This document shows positions 43,989-54,815 of a stretch of DNA of 64,000 bases, piece after piece. Below the pieces are notes generated by a model. That model was not told the DNA's origin. It was given only the letters and a program-made list of their open reading frames with translations, and made no database searches. Both the position numbers and the translations under genes were made by a program. This stretch comes from Cladophialophora immunda. Its lineage: Eukaryota; Ascomycota; Eurotiomycetes; Chaetothyriales; Herpotrichiellaceae. The stretch covers positions 1,862,883 to 1,926,882 of the forward strand of contig NW_015622546.1 of the NCBI RefSeq assembly GCF_000835495.1, read 5' to 3'. How positions within the stretch are numbered: the first letter of the stretch is position 1; the number at the start of each line of letters is the position of its first letter.

Positions 43989-44614
43989 GGGGTGGTCCAG
44001 GCAGGGGAGAATTGTCCGTGATAGAGCAGTGCGCGTTAATGTCATAACAGGGCTCGAGGTGTAGCCGGGAAAAGCACTCGGGGAGGACGCCCCTTTCTAG
44101 ACCCAGCCTTGTCCATCGATTAGATGACTAGATGGAAAATTAGAGAGGACTGGAGACCGTTCCATCGGGAAATGCTTGAATCGAGAGCTTTGCCAATGCC
44201 ATACTCTCTGATGGATCGTCCAAAGTGACGTTCGATGTCCCCAGCGCGTGGGGATCATTGGATATTATTTTTGGCAGCGGCCTTGATAGGTGATAGGCAA
44301 GTGAGGGTAAGCGAGGTCGAGCTCGCTTAGCTGGGGGGAGCACTTGCGGGCACTCCATCATCTGATGGCTCGTCTAAAAAAATACGGATACGAGGGGGAG
44401 ATGAAGTATTGGCTAGCACGCTGGCCAAAAGCTTGAAGCCGCTCATTCGCATGGCGTTGATCTTGGAAAAATGCCTCAGAGCGTGATATAGCGGGCAACA
44501 GATGGGAACCGACTCGCCCAAAAGCGCTGTGCAATCTATACGATCAAATACTCCCTCTCCCCTCTTGATCGCTGAGACTGAATCACTATCTTTGAGTAAC
44601 TCAGGCACAACAAC
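43989..44614. other. Intergenic, no supported gene
   Basis: 3' flank of the SDR and upstream region of the SUR7-like gene. Nothing recognised. Confidence 0.5.
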
Positions 44615-45664
44615 ATGGCGCGATTCCTGACTTCTCACGTGGGACTCCTCATCGGCTGCGAGCTCTTGACCTGCGTCGCTCTAATCCTGTTCGTCATTGC
44701 TCTGTGTGCAGGCATGTCACGGGGTCCGTTGGAAGGACTGGCTATATTGACGGTATGTTTCTCTCCCTTGCGCCTTTGGGGAAGTGAGTTGGAAGATGGT
44801 GGGCAACGGGCGACGGCTCGATAGTTGAAGGTGGCTTTTATGTCGAGCATGAGATGTGCTACTTCTCCAGTCTTGTCCTACAATGGATTGAACTTTCCTC
44901 CACTTCAGCATGCGATTCTACACTCAGTGGCGCCGGAGTTCTTTGGACTGCCTTCTCGGACAAGTGGCTGACGGCAGAAACCCACACAGGTCGACGCCAG
45001 CTCTCTGACCAGCTCTACCTCGGGCAGCGCCCTGGGCATCACAGACTGGTACGAGGCGCACTACCTCTCCATCTGCTCGGGGATGTGGAACCGCCACATC
45101 GCCAGCGCGGGCAAGAACCACAGCACAATCACCTGCACGTCGCAGAGTGCCGGGTACACGTTCTCCCTGGCCCGGATCGTCGTCGGCGGCGACGCCGCAC
45201 AGCAGACGCTCCTCGCCAACCACCGCACGCTGAACACCAAAGCCCCGTTCGTCCTCCTCGTGGTGGCGATCGCCAGCATGAGCCTCGCCATCCTCAGCTT
45301 CCTCTACGGCATTGCCGCGTTGCCTTCCACCGCCGCGGGGAGACGGCTCAGCAAGAAAGAGATACCGCTGGTGGTTTTGCGCATCGGCTTCTTCGCGTGC
45401 GTCACGTCGACGGTGCTACTGTCCATCTCGTCGGCCAAGATCACGGCGAACGCAGCGAAGACGGCGGGCAGGGTCCAGCTTGGTGGAGGCAAGGACGTCC
45501 ACGCGTGGATGGACGGCGGGTTCTACGCGGTCACCTGGGTGGGCGCGGCGTGTGTCTGGGTGGCCTTGGGACTGGTGGTCGCGGCGGCCTTCAAGCTTGC
45601 TGACGTGCTGGAGAGGAAGGTGGTGATGGGTCCAGCATGGGCCCAGAAGGGGCTTCACGGATAG
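44615..45664 (+). CDS. SUR7/PalI-type four-helix membrane protein
   Basis: Exons 44615-44752 and 44990-45664 with an unusually long 237-nt intron (GTATGT...CCCACACAG); 270 residues. The join is AILT-VDASSLTSSTS. TM1 lies at about residues 8-32, then an extracellular loop with WYEAHYLSICSGMWN and a Cys pair (ICSG...TCTSQS), followed by three more helices (FVLLVVAIASMSLAILSFLYG, VVLRIGFFACVTSTVLLSIS, YAVTWVGAACVWVALGLVVAAAF). Topology and the YxSxCSGxW-like loop fit the SUR7/PalI group, found in eisosome-linked plasma membrane domains or in ambient-pH sensing. The assignment is by fold pattern, not by a known orthologue. The second exon is GC-rich. Confidence 0.75.
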
Positions 45665-46823
45665 ACAGGCTGGAATGGGTGTGCCCTTGGATAGTAGTTT
45701 TTCATCCCTATCGAACACGGGACGCTATGCCAAGGATTGTCGACACCAGACAGGCTGGAGCGTGGCGTTCTTGCCGACTTCTAATGGTTGGCAATGCTGT
45801 TTGTCCAAGGCAACTTTGTTACTTGTACGCATATTGATCCTATTGATCCTATTGATCCTCTTGATCCTCAGGAAATAGACATACCGTGGGCATTCCATGT
45901 CCGAACATACACCGTCCGCCCTACTTGGTTGACTGTCCGCCTCGAGGCACCCTAGAAGTCTGGCGAGTGAAGCTCTCCCTCTGCACCTCGCATACAACAA
46001 CTAAATCACCCCGTGTACGACATGTAGCGACAACGAGACCAGAATCGCGGCTATCAGGATCAAGATCGCTGCACCCGAGCTTTCTCCATGAGCCACAAAC
46101 ACACATGCTCGGCTATTGAACCAACAAATCCAACTCGATCTCGCGCACGGCCGAAACGGCCCAATTTGTCATTTTGCTAGGCCCAGCTCTCCCCCTCCGA
46201 CGCCCGAGTTCAGAGCGAGGGAGCCATAGCTTGTTAGCTGGTTGCTCAGTGGCCAGTACTACCCCTCCCCCACAACTCCTTGGAGCTTTTCTTTGCAAGA
46301 TCGCGGTGGAGAGCTCACTACACCAATGCTAGCCAGGGCAGTCCGGGAGTTTGGCGGCGCCTGGTTAATTCCATATCTTGTCCACTCTCTCATGGACTAC
46401 ACCGACCTCATCGTCGCCCACAACCTCCTGCTTGCTGTCCAGACAGCCATTGCGAATCGAATGCCGATCCTTCTCCGTGTCTTTATTCCATGAAGGGGAC
46501 AGGATGGATGTCAAATTCGACACAAGAGAGGCAGAATTTGTCACATACACAAATGCTTCATGGACAAGCGAGGCCAGGACAGCACCGCACGATGCAAATC
46601 CTTGGCTCGACGGTCTAGCTTGAGGCCACAGCCCGACCAGAGTTCAAAGATGCAGGGAGTGCAAGAAATGTATAAGTAGGATGGAAATTCACCTCCTCCA
46701 GTTCGAGCGTTCGTCTACATCGCATTCGACCAGATACACCGAAGACACAGCAATCGACCACCACCAAGCCGGGCTGAAGCTACTACAAGCTCCGCTCACC
46801 AGAAGTCGCCCGCACTCGACAAA
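45665..46823. other. Intergenic with a 9-bp tandem repeat
   Basis: 3' flank of the SUR7-like gene and promoter of the hydrolase at 46824. Apart from the TATTGATCC repeat (listed separately) no feature is recognised. A TATA-like TGTATAAGTA lies at about 46668-46677, roughly 150 bp before the start codon. Confidence 0.5.
45833..45870. repeat. Tandem repeat TATTGATCC, four copies
   Basis: Three exact copies of a 9-bp unit and one with a single change (TCTTGATCC) lie head to tail. Likely slippage. Confidence 0.85.
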
Positions 46824-47770
46824 ATGCCTTTCATCACCGTGAAGGACGGCACCGAGATCTACTACAAGGACTGGGGCAACAGAGATGGGCCGACGGTGGT
46901 CTTCTCCCACGGGTGGCCCTTGAACGCCGACAACTGGGAAGCGCAGATGTTCTTTCTGGCCAACCAGGGCTACCGCGTGATTGCGCACGACCGTCGCGGC
47001 CATGGTCGGTCCAGCCAGCCATGGGACGGGAACGACATGGACACATACACCGACGACTTGCTCGCCCTCTTCGAGCACCTGGACCTCAAGGACGTCATGA
47101 GTGAGTACTACTTCTCATTCACCTCATTCAATCCCAAGCTGACGGGTGACAATTCGCAGTGGTCGGCCACTCCACCGGCGGCGGAGAAGTGACTCGCTTC
47201 CTGGGCCGGCACGGCAGCAGCAGAGTCCGCAAGGCCGTCCTCGTCGCCGCGATCCCGCCGCTGATGCTCAAGACCGAGACCAACCCGCTGGGCCTGCCCA
47301 TGGGCGTCTTCGACGGCTTCAGGGCGGCCATGGAGAAGGACCGCGCGCAGTTCTTCCTCGACGTGCCCTCGGGCCCGTTCTTCGGGTACAACCGCGACGG
47401 CGCGCGCGTCAGCCAGGGCCAGATCTGGAGCTGGTGGCAGCAAGGGATGATGTGCGGGTTCAAGAACGCGTACGAGTGCATCCGCGTCTTCTCCGAGACC
47501 GACATGCGGGAGGACATGAAGAAGATTGACATTCCGGTCTTGGTCATCCACGGGTAAATATCAATACACCCTCTCCCAGATCGTCCTCCGTGCTGACAGC
47601 CAAACCGCAGTGACGACGACCAGATCGTCCCCATCGCGGCCAGTGCCCACGAATCGATCAAGTTGCTGAAGAACGGAAAGTTGAAGATCTACCCCGGCGG
47701 GGCGCACGCGCTGCCCAACACCGTCCCAGACGACATCAACAAGGACTTGCTCGAGTTCTTCCGGGCTTAA
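46824..47770 (+). CDS. Alpha/beta hydrolase of the cofactor-free haloperoxidase/esterase group
   Basis: Exons 46824-47100, 47160-47553 and 47611-47770; donors GTGAGT and GTAAAT; 276 residues, the usual size for the family. The joins read [15 protein letters not shown] and [12 protein letters not shown]. The oxyanion segment [12 protein letters not shown], the block [21 protein letters not shown], nucleophile GHSTGG, Asp in GDDDQIVP and His in GGAHALP complete the triad. The closest character is the bacterial non-haem chloroperoxidase (perhydrolase) group, whose physiological reaction is usually ester hydrolysis. The sequence is far more bacterial in style than the neighbours and GC-rich, suggesting an old transfer followed by intron gain (inference). 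Confidence 0.92.
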
Positions 47771-48583
47771 ATTGCCGAGAAAAGACGCCGGATTGGTGTG
47801 GCTTTCGTCCACACTTTGCCGGGGCAAACATTCATGCAGGAAATGGTGCAAAGAGGAAAGAAAACACTCGTTTATATACTTGGGCTTTGAAGCCAACAAC
47901 AAACCCCCCCTCCAACCCGGGCGGTGGCATCAGATAGTTTGCAGACACTCGTTACGAAATGACAGCACAGTCTGAACACCGCGGAAAGCCTTTTGCTGCA
48001 TCGAAGTGATTTCGGGTCTCCTCCCCGTGGCCTTCCTCCCTCCAGTGAACGAGAGATCCCACACCACCCACCCGACACCCTCGTAAGTGCCTATCACAAG
48101 GGACGAAAGTTTCCTCGAACAAACCAATTGCGAGCTCTGAACGTAGGCGGCAAGGTGCTGGCTGCTGACTCTCTCCTCTCCACAAGCAACTGCCTGGATG
48201 GGTTTAGACTCAGGAACGACTCCAGGCCCGTCTCTCAACACCACCCCAGGGCGTGTTCGAGATGTTTGGGGGTTCTCGGTCCTTCTCGCGCCCTGACTGG
48301 CCATGATGCATGAATAATCAATGCACACACCACAATGGACGCGAGGGACTAGACTAGTTCAGACGGGCGGTGGACAAACGGCCACGAATGGGCCCAAAAG
48401 ACCGGGACTTTGCAGCTCGAGAGGCTGAAGCTGAAGTAATCGTGGAGCGTGGAGGCGCTGGCTCGCCTTCGACGGGGTGAAAAAGACCAAAGAGTGTCGA
48501 CTCTATAAGACTCAGACGAGGGTTTCTCGTTCCGTACAACGTTCGAACAATCAGTATCCCTCTCGCAAGTGTCACGGAGCGAA
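47771..48583. other. Intergenic, no supported gene
   Basis: Lies between two tandem forward-strand hydrolase genes. A TATA-like CTATAAG sits near 48502-48508, about 80 bp before the next start codon. Nothing else recognised. Confidence 0.5.
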
Positions 48584-49567
48584 ATGGCGAATTCAGACTA
48601 TGCCACTGCTCCAGTTCAAATTCTCAGAGTCAACAACAGTACGTTTGCCTACAGACTCTTCGGCACCAGCAAGCAAGAAGACGACGTCCCTCTACTTCTA
48701 CCAACGCACTTCCGCAGCCGCCTGGACTTCTGGGATCCGGCCCTGATCGACGCCCTCGCATCTCAGCGGAGACTTCTTTTGCTAGACAACCACGGCAGTG
48801 CGGATCCTCAGTCCCTCAAAGGCAGCAAAAGAACTGCAAGACTGGATCCACGACGCACACAGACGTCCTCGCACTCGACGGCCTTGTCTTTCAAGTTCTG
48901 GGCAAGCGAAATCAGTGCGTTGATCATGGCCCTCGGTTTTAAGCAAGTCGATGTATTGGGATTCAGCATGGGCGGCTTCATCGGACAGATGTTAGCCCTT
49001 GACGCGCCCCCAGGGTTGGTCAGAAAACTCATCCTTGCGGGCACCGCCCCGAGTCAGGGACCAGGTGTAGAAAGCGGCGACATGCACTGTTTCCAGAATC
49101 TGACGAATGCGACGACGGATGGCGACGTCAAGGCTGGCTTCCTCGCCGGCTTCTTTGGACTTGGTGAAGAGAGACAGAAAACCGGGGAGAAATGGTGGAA
49201 CCGGATCACGAGCTGCTCTTCGATGTGGCCGTTCGTGTCGACCAACGACCTCGACGGACAAATTACAGCGATGATGAGGTGGTACGGTCTCAACCACCGC
49301 GATGAAGGCTCTTATGACCGACTGGGCGAGATCCGGTGTCCTGTCCTGATCTTGTGCGGTCAGAGGGACAAACTTGTGCCGGAACAGAACAGCATTCTGC
49401 TGTGGCAGAAGATCAGCCAGACCAATCCCAACGTACATATCCATATGTACCCGGAGTCGGGCCATGGTTTTATGTTCGAATATCATCACCATTGTGCGAG
49501 ACTTGTCAATGAATTTTTGGATGAAGAGGTAAAAGTGCAGTGTACATGCGAGTACTGCCAATATTGA
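48584..49567 (+). CDS. Alpha/beta hydrolase fold protein
   Basis: A 327-residue protein in one frame from the ATG at 48584. The nucleophile elbow is GFSMGGF, the candidate acid Asp is in LCGQRDKLVP and the His is in PESGHGFM. The oxyanion region is THFRSRLDFWDP, as in fungal relatives of lactone or ester hydrolases. A basic insert (SLKGSKRTARLDPRRTQTS, about residues 80-98) follows DNHGS, where relatives have a short DNxGxGxS turn. It may be a genuine loop or a misread intron; no good GT-AG pair is evident. No signal peptide. The tail KVQCTCEYCQY has three Cys and looks unrelated to the fold. Substrate unknown. Confidence 0.85.
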   Translation: MANSDYATAPVQILRVNNSTFAYRLFGTSKQEDDVPLLLPTHFRSRLDFWDPALIDALASQRRLLLLDNHGSADPQSLKGSKRTARLDPRRTQTSSHSTALSFKFWASEISALIMALGFKQVDVLGFSMGGFIGQMLALDAPPGLVRKLILAGTAPSQGPGVESGDMHCFQNLTNATTDGDVKAGFLAGFFGLGEERQKTGEKWWNRITSCSSMWPFVSTNDLDGQITAMMRWYGLNHRDEGSYDRLGEIRCPVLILCGQRDKLVPEQNSILLWQKISQTNPNVHIHMYPESGHGFMFEYHHHCARLVNEFLDEEVKVQCTCEYCQY

Positions 49568-49691
49568 ACAGGAGCCCACTGATATTATACAGTTCCAGGA
49601 CAGTTATCTTGCTAAGGCACAAGCCATGAATGTCAAAGGCGGCATCCTTGTAGGAATGCAAAGTTTCTCGTTTCTTTCGAAAGTTGTCTGG

Positions 49692-51232
49692 CTATCTGTA
49701 TTTGTCCATGAATTCTCGGTGGAATTTGGTCCAGCGGCCGACCCAATCTGTCCCTGGGGCGAGGAAGGTTGTTCGAAGATGTAATGTACCAGGTTTCTGC
49801 CCGAACCCGGAGCCTGGGACGACACAGATGCCGGTCGCGTCGAGGAGACGGAGGCAATAGAATTCGTCGGGAGTACGGTCTGCTTCTTTCGCAGCTTCTA
49901 CTGCTTTGTCCGACACGTTGATGGTGGGGAAAAGATACATCGAGCCCTGTGATGACAAAGTAAGCAAAATGCCAGACTGGTGATTATGTGGCAACAAGGT
50001 CAACGTACCTGTGGCTCTCCCACGTCGACGCCCTCCATCTCCTTGAACGCTTGGTAAAGAGCCCAGGCCCGCTCTTTCAGCCCGTTTCTGACACCATGGT
50101 ATTCCTCATCGTAGAGCTCGAAGCTGGGATCCCCTGGCTTCGGAGGGTCTACCACAAGGTCCAGCAGACATTGACCAATGACAGGAGGGCACAGCATGAT
50201 GCTGATGAACTTGTAGATTTCGGCCTGGACCTCATCGTCAAAGCCCACCAGCTCAAAGTAACCGGCACGGTGCCCACACTCGCCCACCATACCTTTGGAG
50301 ACGGAGTTCAACGATGCAAGTTCGACTGTGTCATACCGGCCCGGTTCCCTTTGCTGCATCCTCCGCAAGGCGCCCTTGAAAGAGTGGAATTGGCCAACGA
50401 AGACGTTGGTTTGGTAGACCTCGTCAGCCATGATAACAAGATTCTTCTCCGCAGCGAACTTTATCGTGTCCTCAACATCCTTTTCAGACAACGAGGCACC
50501 GGTTGGGTTTCCAGGGTTGATGACCACAATGGCACGCACGTCAGTGCCTTCACTGACGGCCTTGTCATAAGCGTCATGGATGATGGAAAGCTCGGTGCTC
50601 CAAGCCTGAGACTCGTCCAAATAGTAAGGCACACAGCGGGCATTGAGAATCGAGAGAGTCGCGGTGTAAAGTGGATATTGTGGTATAGGGACGAGCACGC
50701 CGGTCTCAGGTTTGCCACAAATGATGTGAAGCAGGGTGTTGACCCCTGACGAAGCGCCAGCGGAGAGGTAGATGTCGTCCTTGTTCGAGGGGAAGCCGTC
50801 CCGGCGCTCGATGAAGTTGGCGACGGACTGACGAATGCCGGGAGCGCCAGCAGACTGTGAATATGCTCCCACCGAGTGGATTTCCTTCAACAGCCGGCGA
50901 GCACGGTCGATAGCATCTTGTTTGTAGCCAAAACTCGACTTGAGTGCTTCCTCATTGTTCAACAGTGCCGGGTACTCTAGCAGAGCAAGTACTTGCCGGA
51001 AGAATGTGATGGGTTTCTGGTCGAGTTGCTGCGGGTTGCCAATGTTGGCGGAGATGACTGTGTCAAAGGGCAGAGGGTTCTCGGGCGGTGTAGGAGGGTC
51101 TTCTCTCTTCAACTTGGAACGGTATTCTTCTGACTTGATAGCAAGTTCGCCTCGCACGGCGTACTTGGCTGCCTTCACATGGGGGTTGATATTATGGATG
51201 CTCAAACTGCGCAGAGGACGTGTTGACGACAT
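49692..51232 (-). CDS. Class I/II aminotransferase, alanine transaminase type
   Basis: Exons 50009-51232 and 49692-49946, intron 62 nt (GTACGT...CACAG), 492 residues, the length of eukaryotic alanine aminotransferases. The PLP Lys is K313 in SLNSVSKGMVGECGHRAGY. Other family blocks are INPGNPTGASLS, ADEVYQTNVF and the C-terminal VVPGSGFGQKPGTLHLRTTFL. The family transfers the amino group between alanine and 2-oxoglutarate, giving pyruvate and glutamate. The N-terminus (STRPLRSLSIHNINPHVKAAKYAVRG) aligns with the family start, and a strong mitochondrial presequence is not obvious. The 3' exon is tail-to-tail with the hydrolase at 48584. Confidence 0.93.
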
Positions 51233-52325
51233 GTTGCGACGACAGGAAGGAGGTTGAGGTCTGATACAAGGACGAGGACGAGGATCTGTAGCATTGAATA
51301 TGTCAGTTTTAAGCTGGTCACCGGATACAAGGAGAGGCAAGAAAATTGGTCGGGTGCACAGAAGCAACTATGCTCGGTTGAGTCACCAGGTGGTGTGCAA
51401 AAAAGAAATCGACCAGGGCAGCTGCGACTTCGCTGTTCTCACCTCGTGATAGGCTTGGCTGCTGTGCTGGAGGGCAAAGAGGTGTTGAACTCGCGGTTGT
51501 CAGTGCCCTACAGGTGACGGCAAGTTCACTGGATAAACGTTGAGCTCGCAGCAACACAGATGACGCTCTCGACGTGGTGATTGTGGGTGACGGCATTTTC
51601 TGGTACATATATACTTGTAGGGCACAACCTGGAGACCACGGGTGGGGGGTGGCTCCTGGGGAAGGAGATTTGGCCTGTCAGATTTGGAGCAGGCAAAGCG
51701 ATATCGGGAGCTGGAACCCAGATATCCAAATTTTGCAAAAGGCTTTGAAGCTGTGAGGCTATTGAGGTATTATTCGAGATGGGGTGGGCAGACCATCGGA
51801 AGAGGACAAGGGCGGCGGCACACGATCGACCCAGCGAGACCAGCAACCTGCCAGCCAGGATCTGGCTCAAGGGCTCCCTGGCTGCGTCAATCTCGTCTCG
51901 TCATGGGGCGCGCGGGAGCTTTACCTCCACGTCTATCTTATCGCTGAGTGTGGGGGACGCCACCGCGTGCTGCAGGTCTTCTCGGCGTCCAGCAAGGGGT
52001 TTCGAGAGCCGACAAGAATTAATTGGAGAAGAGAGAGACAGAGTTTTTGGGAGCTGCAAACTGCGCAACGCTGGGCCAGGATGGTGGCGGCCTTCCACCC
52101 AGAGTCCGGCTAATCTGTCCGACTCTCTGAAATTTTATCGCCAATGGCATGCTCCGAGTCCTCTGCACCCCTCTGTTGTCCCCTTTCCTCTCTCTGAAAG
52201 ATCCTGATCCTCCTGGCCATCACACTATGGTGATGGTATGGTACATGACACAATCCATGCAGTGGGATGTCTACCCGCCGTCCGCTCGAAAACGCCTGGG
52301 CCTTCCAACAGATGGAGGTTGGCTC
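51233..52325. other. Intergenic, no supported gene
   Basis: Promoter and leader of the aminotransferase (reverse strand) and 3' flank of RPN7. Overlapping frames of 60-140 residues are present, but none has a motif or codon pattern I trust. Confidence 0.5.
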
Positions 52326-53825
52326 TCACGCCCGCTCACTACCCCTCAGCCTCACAGCCTGGCCGTACTTCTGCAGCTTGGTGATCAGGGCATCGCCTTG
52401 TTTCACAACGTCTGCATATTGCTTGTTCTTGTCATCCGGCCGGGTTGTCTCGATTGTCCCCTGCACTCGGTCGATTGTGCAACTCACCCGACCACCCGCA
52501 ATGAATTTGGCCAGATCTCGGTCCAAGAAATCCACGCTGACCCCAAATGCCTGTGCCATCGTTGCCAGGCCCACCACGCGGTAAGATTGGAGAAGCTGTT
52601 GATATCCGCGCAGCCGCATCTCTCGCACAAACCACGCTCGGTGCTCGTATAGGTATCGATCCTGCGTCAAGAAGTTCTCTTCGACAGCCGCCAATGCCAG
52701 GAAGAAATTGCGATAGTTGCCACTGTAGAGGCTGTTGACCAACCCGGCCAACGAGGAAACATCCATCGGGGCTTCGTTCTGCGACTGGACTGCGCTGCTA
52801 GTCCCCAGCGTATTGACGTTGACGAGGCCGGCGGCACGTTCCGCAGTTGCAGCAGACGCGTCCTTCATCTCTTCATCTGCGCTGGGCGCCTTGTCCTCGC
52901 TATCTCCCAAGATCGCCTTTATCTCGGGCGCATCGACCACTTTGGCTTTGAAATCGACCCGCTTAAGGGAAAGCGATCCTGCAAGCACAGCGTATACGAC
53001 GAGGGAGGAATAGCTGCAAAGCTCATAGCTGGTAAAGGTAGAAAGGCTGTCGAGGAGTAAAGGAGCGGCCAGATTATAGGATCGGACAGTGAGCAGGTGT
53101 AGGCCCTTGTAAGCTTTTAACCGATTTCTTCGATCCCAGTCTCCGCCACTCTCCACCAGAATATTTGCGCGTTCGATTTGTTTCTTGGTGAAAGCTTTGT
53201 CGTTGAAGAAGATGCCGACCCGGATGATGGCGAGGACAATATCAATCTTGGTGCCCAACGGACCAGTCTTGTCAAAGACTTTCTCATATGCAGCAATAGC
53301 TTTGTCCTAGTACCTGGTCAGAGAGGTGTAGCTTCGCGATATAAGCTCCTTGCTTACCTTGTCGCCAACCCGGGCCCAGAATTCGGCACGCTTGCTGCGA
53401 GCCGCCTGCACCTCTGTTTCTCCAGCCTTCTCTTCAGCTTCTTCTTCCTCTTTCTGGAACTGCTCCAGCTCCTTTGCATTGTCGGCCTTGAGTTCCTCAT
53501 ATAGCGATTCGTCCCATGGCAGAATGCCGGAGGGCACGGGCTTCTTCGGCGGTAACAGGTTACTTGACACGAGCGATGCACGTCGGGCAGAAGGCTTAGT
53601 CGGTGGTTGTAATGGTTGAGCTGTGCTTTCTCCCACGGTATTTAGCACACCTTCAGTAGGATGGGCCAAATGCCGATATAGCGGCGCCATCTTCTGGTCT
53701 TTGATTGCATTTTGAAGGTAATTCAAGGACGCTGGCTGGACAGTCCGGGGCGCATTTGCAAGGGAAAAGATGTGCTGGGCGAGGGTAAGGTCTGGATATT
53801 TGGCGAACTGAGGATCTGAACCCAT
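52326..53825 (-). CDS. RPN7: 26S proteasome regulatory particle lid subunit RPN7 (PSMD6)
   Basis: Exons 53358-53825 and 52326-53306, intron 51 nt (GTAAGC...GTACTAG), 482 residues. The protein starts MGSDPQFAKYPDLTLAQHIFSL; helical repeats ELEQFQKEEEEAEEK and KAIAAYEKVFDKTGPLGTKIDIVLAIIRVGIFF follow, then a C-terminal PCI domain (LYEHRAWFVREMRLRGYQQLLQSY...MAQAFGVSVDFLDRDLAKFIAGGRVSCTIDRVQG). RPN7 is a PCI-domain scaffold subunit of the proteasome lid. Fungal members have about this length. An acidic linker (SEDKAPSADEEMKDAS) interrupts the middle. The neighbouring gene at 54816 is also a ubiquitin-system protein, which may be coincidence. Confidence 0.95.
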
Positions 53826-54815
53826 TGTACTGGACGGCTGAGCTGAGAGGTATTAGTTGCAGACACAGGAAAGAGAGGGAGCAAGAGCAAGCGACTTAGT
53901 GTTGGCTTTGGGTAAATATCACGACAACGTCGGAGAACGCGCAGCACAAGCCAGCCTAGTGTGCATCTGGCATATATGGGTCACCGTAATTGATACGGAC
54001 GATCATAGGAGTTTACACAGCAAGGTCAACGTCGTCTGTCCAACTGCGTCTTTGTTCAACTTTCTCCATCACTTTTCCATCTTTTGAAAGACATGAATTT
54101 GAAATAAAATCTATCTCGTGCTACAGCATAGATCACCACTGTCCAACTAGCAATGGCGGCCTCGATAACGGCTGACAAGGCTGCGCTGACCTGTCGCGTT
54201 CAAATCCTACCCCGCGCCTTTCCATGTGAACAGGATCAGTTGTGCCTGGCTTCACTTAAAGGCTCCTTGCTGATGCCCGCCCGTGGGTGTCTGGATGTGC
54301 TGAATCCAGCTGTCGGAATGATGCATTACCATTGCTTACCGCGGGGGTCAGTACCTTGACAGGCTGCTCAGATGAGAGGCAGCCTTGCCCCTGCCTTGTC
54401 GCAGTTCCCAAGACGCTCCCACCTTGTATTGTTTCCGCTGGGATTGCGTTCTAAAATACTATATCTGTGGATTTCCTCTTTTGAAACCGATGGTTTTTCC
54501 AAGGACACGAAAACAAAATCCGGTGAAATTCTGCTAGTTTACCCCCTTTGTTTCCAGGCAGCGCTGAGTCTTGCCCTACCACAATCCAAATCCTCACTTC
54601 AAACGTTCCTCAGTCTCGTCCTCTTCGCTTTCACATTGCCTTAAGACTGCCCCAGGATCACTGCCTCACAGCGTGCCTTTCCCATCAGCAGCTCTTCTTC
54701 CTACTCATCGTTTCTCTTTACATCACCCTCTTTTCTTTTCTTCGGTCTTCATCTCCCTATCTTGCACCAATCCATCTCAACCGCATATGTTGTCCTTTCG
54801 GCCTTGATTGTCGCA
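53826..54815. other. Divergent intergenic region between RPN7 and the ubiquitin fusion gene
   Basis: About 990 bp containing both promoters. 54690-54780 is strongly pyrimidine-rich and is a likely leader of the gene at 54816. A stretch near 54195-54218 resembles a tRNA T-arm but does not fold (see rejected items). Confidence 0.55.

Noticed and set aside
43122..44045. Long reverse-strand frame (307 codons) opposite the SDR
   Set aside because: High GC leaves all frames open; the forward frame carries the full SDR motif set, while the reverse has none.
44854..45603. 249-codon forward frame over the SUR7-like gene
   Set aside because: Arg/His/Gly-rich composition of a shifted GC-rich frame; the overlapping frame gives four clean membrane helices.
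23204..49567. A secondary-metabolite cluster (monooxygenase, acyltransferase, SDR, hydrolases)
   Set aside because: The genes are scattered among unrelated ones, and no PKS, NRPS, terpene synthase or pathway regulator is present.
54195..54218. T-arm-like GTTCAAATCC suggesting a tRNA
   Set aside because: The flanking bases do not pair into a T stem, and no acceptor or anticodon stem can be built around it.
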